A DNA stretch of 64,000 nucleotides from Paenibacillus sp. H1-7 (GTDB lineage: Bacteria > Bacillota > Bacilli > Paenibacillales > NBRC-103111), in the NCBI RefSeq assembly GCF_022354825.1, contig NZ_CP031168.1, positions 4,775,501 to 4,839,500 of the forward strand, written 5' to 3'. The position numbers were made by a program, and so were the translations under genes. Positions within the stretch are counted from its first letter, which is position 1; every line of letters starts with the position of its first letter. Positions 17,691-26,130 of the stretch are shown here, piece after piece. The notes under the pieces were generated by a model, which ran no database searches, had not been told where the DNA came from, and worked only from the letters and a program-made list of their open reading frames with translations.

Positions 17691-17726
17691 AAGGGAGCAG
17701 CTGCCGCGGCGATCTGCTCCCTTCTC
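17691..17726 (+). terminator. terminator hairpin, copy A of a hairpin repeat
   Basis: AAGGGAGCAG and CTGCTCCCTT arms with a 13-base loop, then a pyrimidine tract. It lies 150 bases after the kinase. The loop (CTGCCGCGG) and the following TTTAACTATCT resemble the hairpin at 20191-20262. Confidence 0.65.
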
Positions 17727-18027
17727 TCGTTTAACTATCTTACTCGCTTAAGCGCAATGCTGTTAAGGCTTTATCGTCCCAAGCTTGTACTGCTATGTAT
17801 CGCTCTGGTCCATTTTTACCCCTACGGCGATCATAAATTCTTGTCAATTTCGGGAATGAGATCTAGCTCTTGTCACCCGACAATTGGACAAGAACCCACT
17901 GTACTGACGTTCGCATCTCTTTACGAGTTTTTAATCGGCCCTCTGTTGGATCAGCACGATTACGAATTCCGCGGGTATCAGCGGCGCAAAGCCAACCACG
18001 ACAGATGCTCGAAAGTAAAACAAATGC
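17727..18027. other. non-coding stretch with no recognised gene
   Basis: About 300 bases after the hairpin repeat. Short open frames exist but none has an RBS or family resemblance. Confidence 0.35.
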
Positions 18028-18588
18028 CTATCGTTGTCGCCTTCTTAATGATATGACCAGCAAGATGAATAATGTTAGAGAAATTGCTAGAACTAAAACT
18101 ATGACGGATCGGTTATCTTCATGAGGGTTTGTTATCTTAGAGGGTTCATATCCTGTCCCCAATGCTTTAAGCTCTCCCTGTGCGGAAGCAATAGTCTTAG
18201 TTCCTTCACAAAGTCCTGTTTCAAGTCGATCTGGCTCACCGTAAGCAAAAACGATATATTCTTCATTTACTTCGAATCCCTCATATCCACAGCTTGCCGA
18301 ACTCAATGCTGTGTAAACAGTCGTTTGAGAACTCAATTCTCCCTTCCATACCGTTTTCACTTCGAATTGAGCCTTTACAGGATCTGCTGAAGACCAAATC
18401 ATCCCATTAACAGGTTTTGTCAAACTCAATACTTTGCCCTTAAAAATGGCTGTTTTTCGATTCAATTGATCTCCAATGCTTGGGGGTCCAGCACAAGAGC
18501 ATGCATTGACAGTGAAAGGCTCGACCACAAGCCACGTACCGAATATAAACAAATAAATCATTAAAAGCATAGTTGTCCTTTTCCACAC
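18028..18588 (-). CDS. TIMP/netrin-like secreted domain with C-terminal membrane anchor
   Basis: About 186 residues from a GTG at 18588 with GAGGTGA at a spacing of 5; an upstream GTG adds three residues. A signal peptide ends before C-S-C-A-G-P-P, the N-terminal Cys-x-Cys that starts TIMP/NTR domains. A beta-barrel pattern follows (VFKGKVLSL, VKTVWKG, the Cys-Gly of SASCGYEGF, EYIVFAYG) and further cysteines. The end is a hydrophobic helix (VIVLVLAISLTLFILLV) and RRRQR, so the domain faces outside. In animals this fold inhibits metalloproteases; bacterial versions have no established role. Confidence 0.75.
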   Translation of the reverse strand: MWKRTTMLLMIYLFIFGTWLVVEPFTVNACSCAGPPSIGDQLNRKTAIFKGKVLSLTKPVNGMIWSSADPVKAQFEVKTVWKGELSSQTTVYTALSSASCGYEGFEVNEEYIVFAYGEPDRLETGLCEGTKTIASAQGELKALGTGYEPSKITNPHEDNRSVIVLVLAISLTLFILLVISLRRRQR

Positions 18589-18952
18589 TTTTATCACCTC
18601 ATCAGAATGGTAGACATCCCCATGTGTAATTAGACGAAACTAGCTTAGTATTGTTGCACAAGTACCGCTCCCAAACTTGTGTTGTTTGCAGTAATTTTCC
18701 CACTTTTGATTTTCTTGGGAAGAGCAACACAATACGCTAAGTGCATACTAATAAAAATTTGCAAATAAAATATACGAAGTTTATTCCAAAAAGAGACCCA
18801 CAGCAATGGGCTGAGGGTCTGAGTTATATTTTAAAAGGGGGTCAGATTTTATTATAGTATTGAATGATTAATACCGCGTGAAAATAAGATTTCAATTATG
18901 TAACATTTAATTACCGGTGAAAGTACCCGTCATTTTTTATGTACTTAATTTG
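18589..18952. other. intergenic region with a terminator only
   Basis: About 360 AT-rich bases containing the promoter region of the TIMP-like gene and the terminator at 18787-18820. Nothing else was seen. Confidence 0.4.
18787..18820 (-). terminator. Rho-independent terminator
   Basis: AGACCC-x-CAGC and GCTG-x-GGGTCT arms, followed on the minus strand by CTCTTTTT. It lies about 130 bases beyond the stop of the 113-residue protein gene. Confidence 0.6.
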
Positions 18953-19294
18953 TTATAATAATCTTTTAAAAGTCATGATTCCATACTTGTGCTTCAATAT
19001 AAGGAATGGCACCTCCAGGGAATGTTGTCCTCTCCACGTCAGCCAAAAATCCCTTGTTAAAAACAGTCCTTGCTTGTGTAATTTATCGAATGTTCTTCTA
19101 TCGACTTTTTTCAACCATTCCTCTACTTTTCTTCTATTATCCATATATTCATTAGGTTTATTAAACCTTGAGTATATAGGAGATTCATCGCGTATTTCAT
19201 TCATTACTTTTAAAGATTCAGATCTTGTTAATGCTGATAAGGTCTGAAAAGGTACTGAATCTTTTTTATAATAATGCGTCAAATAATCAAACAT
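18953..19294 (-). CDS. hypothetical protein
   Basis: 113 residues beginning MFDYLTHYYKKDSVPFQTLS, with a GGGGG-type RBS at a spacing of about 7. The first 70 residues (ALTRSESLKVMNEI, YMDNRRKVEEWLKK) are helical and resemble small Bacillales cytosolic proteins of unknown function; the C-terminal third is basic and hydrophobic. No domain was recognised. The reading may be intact or may have diverged near the C-terminus. Confidence 0.6.
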   Translation of the reverse strand: MFDYLTHYYKKDSVPFQTLSALTRSESLKVMNEIRDESPIYSRFNKPNEYMDNRRKVEEWLKKVDRRTFDKLHKQGLFLTRDFWLTWRGQHSLEVPFLILKHKYGIMTFKRLL

Positions 19295-19534
19295 ATAGTT
19301 TCCCCCAGTTTTAGTTTTAGTACTGACCTGTCACGCATCATCCGCCGAATTCAATTGCTTATAATTTTCAGATCAGGAAGTGGTACCGTAAAGACTTTCT
19401 TACCACTTATAAATTACATATAATGGGATTATAGTCAACGATTATTTATAGCACTTGTGATTCTGAATATTGAGCTATCGTACTCCTTTTATGAGTTAAA
19501 TAGAACCTCTATTCGAGGTCTATAGGGTAAAATC

Positions 19535-20101
19535 CTATTTTTGCTCGGATACTTGAACTACAACGCTGCCAAAAAGCTTTTCTTCAATGTAAGCATCTAA
19601 TCGCCAAATCCCAGCAGAAGGCAGAGACAACATTGTTGGCGCTTTAGCAACGTTATCGCTATTCGGGATAGGTGGTTGGACATTAGGATTTGGAATTCCA
19701 ACTCCACCCTTAACAAGACTTATTTCTTTACCTGTTTGCTTGCTGACTCCTCTAATTTCCATTTTCTTTCCGAACAATTGTTTCGTCTCTTCTAGCGTAC
19801 TACCCCAAAAGTGCCACATATATTTCTGAGAGTTCCCTGCAACAATTGGATGTCCGCCAGTAAGAAAACCTATCTTTCCTTCTGTTCCAACTAGAATATA
19901 TTCGCCCTTTGTTTTATCACCAAATGTAACGGGAATAGTAAATGTTGGACTTATTTCCCATCCTTTTGACTGAGTATTTACAGTTAGAGAAGTATTTTTT
20001 TCATTCATTTCATTTTCGGGCAATGTCTGAGTTGAACAGCCTGTTAGGACAAATGCGAATATTAAAAGAGAAATGAGATAATAAGAACATTTTTTTGTCA
20101 T
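19535..20101 (-). CDS. lipoprotein, possibly DUF4871 family
   Basis: 188 residues with a lipobox LTGC (Cys22), so it is membrane anchored and faces outside. The mature part has WEISPTFTIPV, a GTEGKIGFL strand and KYMWHFWG, which I associate with DUF4871 proteins of Bacillales. A Pro/Asn-rich linker precedes a final beta segment (WRLDAYIEEKLFGSVVVQV). The RBS is GGAGG. It stands alone, and the function is unknown. Confidence 0.7.
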   Translation of the reverse strand: MTKKCSYYLISLLIFAFVLTGCSTQTLPENEMNEKNTSLTVNTQSKGWEISPTFTIPVTFGDKTKGEYILVGTEGKIGFLTGGHPIVAGNSQKYMWHFWGSTLEETKQLFGKKMEIRGVSKQTGKEISLVKGGVGIPNPNVQPPIPNSDNVAKAPTMLSLPSAGIWRLDAYIEEKLFGSVVVQVSEQK

Positions 20102-20575
20102 TCATAAACCTCCGAATTGATTTTTATAATGTTTAGACGTTCTAAAGTTTCAATCTGTTTCTTTTTTTCTACCCAATCGCTATATAAAAACAAGGAGCAG
20201 CTGTCGTGGCAAAGGCTCCTTGGTTTTCGTTCAGCTATCTCGTTCCCGTTAGATCCGTAGGGCTAAGTCAGCAGAACGTTACTCCATATCTGGATAACGT
20301 CCGCCGAATGCTTATGGACTCATGTCGCCGCTCAAAGATTCAAATGATTTCCAACGACTTTTTGTGTGTCAATACTTTATTATTCACAAGTTCTTCTCGC
20401 ATTGCATTCCATTTATCAACCTGTCTGTAATAACAAAAGGACGCTCCAACGCTTTCGCTTAGGCTGCGTCCTCCTGAGGCCTGTCCATTTTGATATAGGC
20501 ACCCAAGAGATCTGCATAATAGTTATGTGAAACAGCAAGAGCAATGAGTTGCTATTCTATAGAAAAAAGCCTTTC
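20102..20575. other. intergenic region left of the IS element
   Basis: About 470 bases holding hairpin repeat B, a second hairpin with AGGACGC and GCGTCCT arms (20438-20472), and a tract leading to AAAAAAGCCTTT at the IS border. No gene is supportable. Confidence 0.4.
20191..20262 (+). repeat. hairpin repeat, copy B
   Basis: CAAGGAGC and GGCTCCTTG arms around a loop containing AGCTGTCGTGGC, then TTTTCGTTCAGCTATCTCG and CCCGTTAG. The loop and the CTATCT box match copy A at 17691 in order. A related hairpin on the other strand at 25297-25318 may be a third, more diverged copy. Confidence 0.45.
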
Positions 20576-20621
20576 TGGACCGGGTGGTCAAGACCCCAAA
20601 TAGCGGACATTGAAAAAAGCC

Positions 20622-21515
20622 CTAGGCTGCATGCTGACGTCGGTACTCTATCGGCGTCAGCTTGTTTAGCTTTCTTTGCGCTCTTTCTTCGTTATAAAAA
20701 TGAATGAATTCTTCTATTCGCCTTTGTGCTTCCTCGATGTTTCGGATATCATAAGGATAGAGGGCTTCCACTTTCAAATGTGAAAAGAAGCTCTCCATTG
20801 AGGCATTATCATAACAATTGCCTCGCCTGGACATGCTGATTTGGGCGCCAACCTTTGGCAGCATGTCGTGGTATGCATGAGACGTGTACTGGCTTCCCTG
20901 ATCGCTGTGAACGATCAGTCCAGTCACGTCTTTATGCGTTTCAAATGCCTTCGTAAACGTCTCTAATACAAGAGGATTGTCATTACGGTTGCTCATATGG
21001 TAGGCTACAATTTCCCCATTCCAAAGGTCCTTGATTGCGGATAAGTAAATGCGATCATCAAATACTCGATATTGCGTCACATCCGTTACCCATTTTTGAT
21101 TCGGTTCTGTCGCATTAAAATCTCTCTGCAGTAGATTCTCCGCGATCCTTCCATCAGATTTAGCTGCTTCACGCGTCGAACGATGAACATATTTGCGACG
21201 AATGATTGCCTGAATCTCTAAATCTCGCATAAGCCGTAGTACCTTCTTATGGTTCACACACAGGCTGTACTGTCGGTACAATTCGTCCTGTATCCGCCGA
21301 TATCCAACCGTCTTCTTACGTTGATCATAAATAGCAAGAATCTTCTCCTTTAAATCAGCGTCAGGAGCTGCGTATTTGCGTTTCAAGTAGGCGTAGTAGC
21401 TGCTCCTAGCGACATTAAGCATGCTGCACAGCTCCACGACTGGATAATGCCCAGCGGCAGCTTCAATGATTCTATACTTTCCGTTCACACCCCCTGTTTC
21501 CAAATTTGCAAACAC
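20622..21515 (-). CDS. IS3-family transposase OrfB (DDE integrase)
   Basis: 297 residues read in the -1 frame relative to OrfA. It has the HTH_21 region (VGYRRIQDEL) and an rve catalytic core with the DDE triad: Asp in WVTDVTQY, Asp in VHSDQGSQYTS, and Glu in NASMESFFSHLK, with the final YNEERAQRKL segment. It is normally made as an OrfAB fusion by frameshifting at AAAAAAG (21521-21515 on the minus strand). Confidence 0.93.
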   Translation of the reverse strand: MFANLETGGVNGKYRIIEAAAGHYPVVELCSMLNVARSSYYAYLKRKYAAPDADLKEKILAIYDQRKKTVGYRRIQDELYRQYSLCVNHKKVLRLMRDLEIQAIIRRKYVHRSTREAAKSDGRIAENLLQRDFNATEPNQKWVTDVTQYRVFDDRIYLSAIKDLWNGEIVAYHMSNRNDNPLVLETFTKAFETHKDVTGLIVHSDQGSQYTSHAYHDMLPKVGAQISMSRRGNCYDNASMESFFSHLKVEALYPYDIRNIEEAQRRIEEFIHFYNEERAQRKLNKLTPIEYRRQHAA

Positions 21516-21781
21516 TTTTTTAGAACGTCATTCTCCCGTTTGAGCTTCGCTACATACCGATCTTGATCTAAGTACTCCTCACGACGTCCTCGTTGATCCA
21601 GGAGTCCAAACTCACCTAATTGCTTATACCTCCGCATCCACTTCTTGACCCGATCTTTGTCATGAATCTCTAAATGCTCCGTAATCTGCCGATACGACCA
21701 CTTCTCCTCCATATGAAGGCGAATAGCTTCTTTCTTCAATTCCTCTGAATACGTTTTAAACTTCTGACCTCTTACTACCAT
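21485..21781 (-). CDS. IS3-family transposase OrfA
   Basis: 98 residues with an N-terminal helix-turn-helix (YSEELKKEAIRLHMEEKWS, then YRQITEHL) and a C-terminal leucine-zipper-like helix (VAKLKRENDVLKKCL). It binds the element ends. The slippery run AAAAAAG in the codons for LKK lies in the overlap with OrfB and is the expected -1 frameshift site. Confidence 0.92.
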   Translation of the reverse strand: MVVRGQKFKTYSEELKKEAIRLHMEEKWSYRQITEHLEIHDKDRVKKWMRRYKQLGEFGLLDQRGRREEYLDQDRYVAKLKRENDVLKKCLQIWKQGV

Positions 21782-21918
21782 AAAAAATACACCCCCTAGA
21801 ATTCATCGGATTAACCTAGGGGTTTTTCCAATGTCTATTCTAAGGGGTGCACTTTAGGGTCCAAAAAGGCTTTTTTCATTTTGAGCCGACTGTTGCGGGA
21901 GTCGCAGCATGGAAACGA

Positions 21919-23031
21919 TTAGCTCAGCGTGGAAAGAGCTTCGCGCGTGAACGGCTGCAGCTCTTCGATGCGGCCATCGCGGATCTTAGCTGCCCAGGCC
22001 GGGTCGGTTAACAGTGCGCGTCCGACGGCGACGAGATCGAATTCACCACGCTCAAGTCGTTCGATCAAGTTGTCGATGCCGGCGGGTTGGCCGCCCTTGC
22101 CTTCCTCGAATAGGCTGGTGAATTCGGAATCCAGGCCAACGGAACCGACGGTAATAGCTGGCTTGCCGGTCAGCTTGTGCGTCCAGCCAGCTAAGTTGAG
22201 GTCGGAACCCTCGAACTCCGGCTCCCAAAAGCGGCGTGTAGAGGCATGGAAGATATCGACGCCTGCCAGTGACAGCGGCGCAAGGAAACGCTCTAGTTCT
22301 TCCGGATTTACAGCCAGCTTGGCTCCGTAGTTAACCGGCTTCCATTGGGAGAAGCGGAAGATAATCGGGAAGTCGGGGCCGACAGCCGCACGTACCGCTT
22401 CAATTATCTCTACTGCGAATCGTGTCCTTCCTACCAGGTCGCCGCCGTACTCATCCGTGCGCTTGTTGGTGACGTCCCAGAAAAACTGGTCGATGAGGTA
22501 GCCGTGTGCGCCGTGAATTTCCACGGCATCAAAGCCGATGCGTTTCGCGTCAGCAGCAGCCTGGGCATAAGCCTGCACGAGACCGCGAATTTCCTCGACC
22601 GTCAACGGCTCCGATACCGCTGTACCGGTCAGACTTAGGCCTGACGGCCCAACCGGGTCAACGTTCGAATCCGGGAACTTAGAACGTTCTCTGGCCGTGC
22701 CCGTATGCCAGATCTGCGGAGCAATCTTTCCGCCGGCTTCATGCACCTCGCGAACGACGCTCGCCCATCCTTCCAATGCTTCATCACCGTAAAAATGCGG
22801 AATGCCATGGTCAGCCGCAGCTGCTGGATGGTTAATGACGGTACCTTCAGTTATGATGAGGCCGACTCCGTTCTCCGCTCTTCTGCGGTAATATCCGGCC
22901 ACGTCGGGGCCTGGAACGCCTGCAGGTGAAAAGGAACGGGTCATCGGTGCCATGACTATTCGATTAGCAAGCTTCAGTCGACCACCTTCAAAAGGCTTGA
23001 ACAGAGCTGCTGCGGTTGTGGATAGGGTCAT
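21919..23031 (-). CDS. Old Yellow Enzyme-family NADH:flavin oxidoreductase
   Basis: 370 residues, FMN-binding TIM barrel that reduces activated C=C bonds of enones or electrophiles. It has LANRIVMAPMTRS near the N-terminus, QIWHTGTAR, the HGAHGYLIDQFF strand with catalytic His residues, RFSQW and the C-terminal FMN-phosphate region DLVAVGRALLTDP. The RBS is AGGAGGAG. It follows an ArsR-type regulator gene by 107 bases and has a dyad in between, so it is probably induced by electrophiles through that regulator. Confidence 0.92.
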   Translation of the reverse strand: MTLSTTAAALFKPFEGGRLKLANRIVMAPMTRSFSPAGVPGPDVAGYYRRRAENGVGLIITEGTVINHPAAAADHGIPHFYGDEALEGWASVVREVHEAGGKIAPQIWHTGTARERSKFPDSNVDPVGPSGLSLTGTAVSEPLTVEEIRGLVQAYAQAAADAKRIGFDAVEIHGAHGYLIDQFFWDVTNKRTDEYGGDLVGRTRFAVEIIEAVRAAVGPDFPIIFRFSQWKPVNYGAKLAVNPEELERFLAPLSLAGVDIFHASTRRFWEPEFEGSDLNLAGWTHKLTGKPAITVGSVGLDSEFTSLFEEGKGGQPAGIDNLIERLERGEFDLVAVGRALLTDPAWAAKIRDGRIEELQPFTREALSTLS

Positions 23032-23071
23032 TGTAATCTCTCCTCCTGTATAAAAAAAAAGGGTTTGAATT

Positions 23072-23105
23072 CATCTACAAATATAAATATATAGATTAAT
23101 AGATG
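23072..23105. promoter_or_regulatory. inverted repeat upstream of the OYE gene
   Basis: CATCTA and TAGATG arms enclose an AT-rich core (AATATAAATATATAG). The site lies between the arsR-type gene and the OYE gene, 41 bases before the latter. It is a candidate operator for the ArsR protein. Confidence 0.4.
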
Positions 23106-23138
23106 AAAAAGCAAATCCTTTCTGAGAAGGTTTTGGCG

Positions 23139-23471
23139 CTACTGCTTCTTTGCTCGCAGACCGGCCGCGAAGTTTTCCAAAAAAGCGGCAATCGCTTCTT
23201 CATTGCGCCTGTAATAGGTCCATTGGCCATAGCGGCGGGATTCCAGGAGTCCGGCTTTCTGCATGGAGGCCAAGTACGAGGAGATAACCGATTGGGTTAG
23301 ACCGGATTTTTCCTGAATGCTGCCTACGCAGACACCGCCGGGGAATTCTTCTTTGATAACGTTCGGCAAGTTCTCGTTCATCGCATCAGGCTCCCGCAGC
23401 CAGCAGAGGATGTTGAGACGGGTCTCATTAGACAGAGCCTTCAATACTGCAAGCATATCTTCGTGGTTCAT
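23139..23471 (-). CDS. ArsR-family transcriptional regulator
   Basis: 110 residues, winged helix. LKALSNETRLNILCWL opens the DNA-binding domain and SGLTQSVISSYLASMQKAGLL is the recognition helix. There is no obvious metal-binding CxC; single Cys residues near 23 and 48 might sense electrophiles. It is directly upstream of the Old Yellow Enzyme gene in the same orientation, a common pairing. Confidence 0.9.
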   Translation of the reverse strand: MNHEDMLAVLKALSNETRLNILCWLREPDAMNENLPNVIKEEFPGGVCVGSIQEKSGLTQSVISSYLASMQKAGLLESRRYGQWTYYRRNEEAIAAFLENFAAGLRAKKQ

Positions 23472-23654
23472 TACTCGACACCCATTTCTAGTTGGATTGA
23501 TCCTAGTATACCAAAAGTTACGCTTTATGAGAAAATGAATTACTACGATTATGATCTCCTCGGCCGTAGATTACGCATCTTGCAATGGTTCCCCTCTAAA
23601 ATACATTATTACCATACTAACACTATTTGGAAATTCAACCAGATCACACAACCG

Positions 23655-23793
23655 TACCCGTGGTGTTTTCTGGAAACCCATTGTCAACTTGCTCGAAGCG
23701 GAGGAAATCGAATTTCTTGTTGTGAATGCCCAACACATGAAGTCTGTTCCCGGACGGAAAACAGATGTGAAAGATGCCGAATGGATTGCATAG
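23655..23793 (+). pseudogene. IS110-family transposase remnant
   Basis: A short frame reads FWKPIVNLLEAEEIEFLVVN, then QHMKSVPGRKTDVKDAEWIA, the conserved part of the IS110-type DEDD domain (VNA-H-K-VPGRKTD--DA-WIA). A stop follows and no further transposase sequence is present. It is a decayed piece of a transposon. Confidence 0.75.
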
Positions 23794-23812
23794 TTATTAA
23801 TACATCACCGTA

Positions 23813-25183
23813 CTATACGGTGTTACTGGAAATAATTTGATCTACTGTTCGTAAAGCAGAAGAGATCGCACCTTCAATCCAACCGGGAAAAAGACTTGTA
23901 TTATCGCCTGCAAAGTAAATTCTACCTTGTGCCGCAGACAGTGTTGGGAGCATTCTAATCATCTGTTTCGGCTTATACCAAGCATACGCACCTCGGGAGT
24001 AAGGATTATGATCCCAAGAAAAGACCGTCCCGCCTTCATAGTTATACGACAATTCAGGAAGCACCTGTTTGATTTCTGATACAGCTGAATTATAATTACC
24101 GGCTCTAGATAATTCTCGCGCCGATTCACCGGAGGAGTATGAACAAATTAACCCCCTCCTTGATGTCGTTTGAGTGAAGGTAGCATCAAGCAACCATCCA
24201 ATGTTCAGATCTGTGTTTACTGCAGTAAAGGAACTTAAGTTGTGCCAGAATCTAGTTCTGCTTTGGATGACGGTACGCGTAACGGATGTAGAAAGTTGAT
24301 TTTGAATGACATCATTTTTTTCTTTGCTAAGTGGCGGAGAAAAATGAATTGTACGCAGGACTGTAGAGGGAATGGCCACAATGACCCGATCACAGCACAT
24401 AGTGTAAGCTTCGCCAGAATGATTGAAATGGATAGTTACTTCTTTATTACTATGCTCAATATGTGTCACAGTACATCCATAACTGATATTAGAGCCAATG
24501 GTAATGGCAAGCCTTTTCGGTAATTGATCCATTCCACCTACTATAGTCTGTGTATTTCTTTCGGAACTGACCATTGTTAAGTCAAGCAGTCGATGTAATG
24601 CAGATACTTTGCGAATACCATCACCTAACATCTGCATATATCCCATTTCAAACAGCTTAATCGCGCCTGAAGATGCTCCTTGACCTTTAAGATATTCTTC
24701 CATTGTCATTGAATCGAGCTGTATCGCATGTTTTGTTGGCCAGCCCGGCAAAAAAGGATTTCCCGCTGCTTTCAGCCCCGGCTTAAGATACTTTTCCAAC
24801 ATTCCCGCGTATCCTAAAATTCTTTCCTCGGCGGTAAGTGAAACAGGCCATACTGCAGGTTCATCTGGAGAATCTATGATTAATCTCCCGTTGATATATG
24901 ACAAACTTCTATTAGGGACTGGTAAATTGATTAATTGAACCCCGACTTGCTGGGCATAACTCAATGTGAGAAAATGATGTGCTCCAATGAAGGCGGCTCC
25001 CATTTCACAAAACATTCCGTCGGCAAATTGATCCCGCATTGTGTATATGCGACCACCCGGCCGACTACTTGCCTCTAATAAACGCACGTTATATCCTTGT
25101 TTCATAAGCTCCAATGCGCATACCACCCCCGCCATCCCTGCCCCAATAACAACAATACGCTCAGGAACACGACCTATCCCCAT
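23813..25183 (-). CDS. flavin monoamine oxidase family protein
   Basis: About 456 residues from the ATG at 25183, preceded by GGAGG; a TTG at 25201 would add six residues. The FAD Rossmann fold is at the N-terminus (IVVIGAGMAGVVCALEL, LLEASSRPGGRIYTM), and the C-terminal FAD motif is GRIYFAGDNTSLFPGWIEGAISS. It belongs to the amine oxidases that oxidise amines or L-amino acids to imines with release of H2O2. The substrate is not predictable. It stands alone and converges on the IS110 remnant. Confidence 0.88.
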   Translation of the reverse strand: MGIGRVPERIVVIGAGMAGVVCALELMKQGYNVRLLEASSRPGGRIYTMRDQFADGMFCEMGAAFIGAHHFLTLSYAQQVGVQLINLPVPNRSLSYINGRLIIDSPDEPAVWPVSLTAEERILGYAGMLEKYLKPGLKAAGNPFLPGWPTKHAIQLDSMTMEEYLKGQGASSGAIKLFEMGYMQMLGDGIRKVSALHRLLDLTMVSSERNTQTIVGGMDQLPKRLAITIGSNISYGCTVTHIEHSNKEVTIHFNHSGEAYTMCCDRVIVAIPSTVLRTIHFSPPLSKEKNDVIQNQLSTSVTRTVIQSRTRFWHNLSSFTAVNTDLNIGWLLDATFTQTTSRRGLICSYSSGESARELSRAGNYNSAVSEIKQVLPELSYNYEGGTVFSWDHNPYSRGAYAWYKPKQMIRMLPTLSAAQGRIYFAGDNTSLFPGWIEGAISSALRTVDQIISSNTV

Positions 25184-25269
25184 AAAGTCCGATTCCTCCA
25201 AATATTACTTTTATTACATCATGCGTTGTATAATTCTTTAGTTTATTGGCACTTCTTATTATCCTATGC

Positions 25270-25320
25270 CGTCCGTCAGTTCAATAAAACAATAGAGGAG
25301 CTGCATGAAGCAAGCTCCCC
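25270..25320 (-). terminator. terminator hairpin, possible copy C of the hairpin repeat
   Basis: On the minus strand GGAGCT and AGCTCC arms are followed by TCTATTGTTTTATTG and then AACTGACGG. It is just after the DUF2269-like gene. The order, a GGAGCWGC hairpin then a T tract then an AACT box, resembles copies A and B but is diverged. Confidence 0.45.
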
Positions 25321-25334
25321 CACTATTAGGAGTA

Positions 25335-25919
25335 TTATCGTCGATGACTTACCAATCTCTTCCCCCATGGTTTTAGATATGAGATCCCAGTTAAAAAGAT
25401 TAATATTGCCAAAACGATTACGCTTCCGGTCAATATCATTTTTTGACTATGTAGGTATTCAGGATTGTACATGGGTTCAAGCTCTTTAAGAGAAAGCGCA
25501 TCTAGTGCCTTTTCAATCCATGTACCAATAAAAATACTGCCAAAGAAAATCGTCATCAAATTGCCGGCCCACTTCGCAATAATCCAATAATGTGTGGTGA
25601 TCCCCCACGCCCCAAGAGCTAGCCATAGACCCGTTGCCAGACTTCCTAAAGCCCCTGGAATGATTAAGTACCAGTCGAAATATTTGATGAAATAATGAGC
25701 TGCATAAATTAATTCACCATCTTTTAAATTGAGTGTAAAAAGTGTTAATACAAAGTTACCTAACACTCCTGTAAAATACATAATCACAAAGAGAACATGG
25801 AAGATTACCCACCATTTTTTACGTTTTGCATCTAATCTGACAGCCTTCCATTTGCCAATCGAGATGACTAATCCCGCAATTAATGCAACCAATAATGATG
25901 TCCACAAAAAAGCAATCAT
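25335..25919 (-). CDS. integral membrane protein (DUF2269-like)
   Basis: About 194 residues from the ATG at 25919, which has a GTGAGGGG site at a spacing of 9; the longer frame starts at 25940. Five hydrophobic segments are seen, including IAFLWTSLLVALIAGLVISI at the N-terminus, FHVLFVIMYFTGVLGNFVLT and a final VIVLAILIFLTGISYL. The pattern matches small membrane proteins of unknown function near redox genes. It diverges from the ArsR-SulP unit. Confidence 0.7.
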   Translation of the reverse strand: MIAFLWTSLLVALIAGLVISIGKWKAVRLDAKRKKWWVIFHVLFVIMYFTGVLGNFVLTLFTLNLKDGELIYAAHYFIKYFDWYLIIPGALGSLATGLWLALGAWGITTHYWIIAKWAGNLMTIFFGSIFIGTWIEKALDALSLKELEPMYNPEYLHSQKMILTGSVIVLAILIFLTGISYLKPWGKRLVSHRR

Positions 25920-26070
25920 GAAATTTGGCCCCTCACCCATAAATTTTTTACTTACAACGCTCTACAAGTTCCATCTTACAGGCGGAAAACTGACAGCTAT
26001 ATGTCAGTGTTAAAAAACAATCTCAATAATAGTATCCTGCCAGTTCTGGGAGATGAATTCATGCAACTCT

Positions 26071-26099
26071 TTGTTGTTGTGTTATGATATTCATATATT
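26071..26099 (+). promoter_or_regulatory. sigma-A-type promoter of the arsR-sulP unit
   Basis: TTGTTG (26071-26076), a 17-base spacer and TATATT (26094-26099), 31 bases before the ATG of the ArsR gene. The -10 is covered by the candidate operator. Confidence 0.5.
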
Positions 26100-26103
26100 T
26101 AAA
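26090..26103. promoter_or_regulatory. candidate ArsR operator 1
   Basis: TTCATATATTTAAA overlaps the -10 box of the arsR promoter. It is nearly palindromic and matches the complement of operator 2 at 26604 in 13 of 14 positions. Confidence 0.5.
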
Positions 26104-26130
26104 AGTAAGTCATTAAGGAGAGCGTAAATT

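Larger units (their letters stand above)
20576..21862 (-). mobile_element. IS3-family insertion sequence (IS150 type)
   Basis: 1287 bases between imperfect terminal inverted repeats that begin TGGACC and share GACATTG, a run of A and CCTAGG about 40-48 bases in. It contains two overlapping frames, OrfA and OrfB, complete and without internal stops, so it may be active. Outside both ends the flanks are complementary (AAAAAAGCCTTT on the left, AAAGGCTTTTTT on the right). Either the inverted repeats extend further or the element sits in the loop of a terminator hairpin. No simple direct target repeat was seen. Confidence 0.85.

Noticed and set aside
17757..18124. Two overlapping plus-strand ORFs after the sugar kinase
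   Set aside because: No start signals and no family; they lie in a non-coding stretch with repeat-like hairpins.
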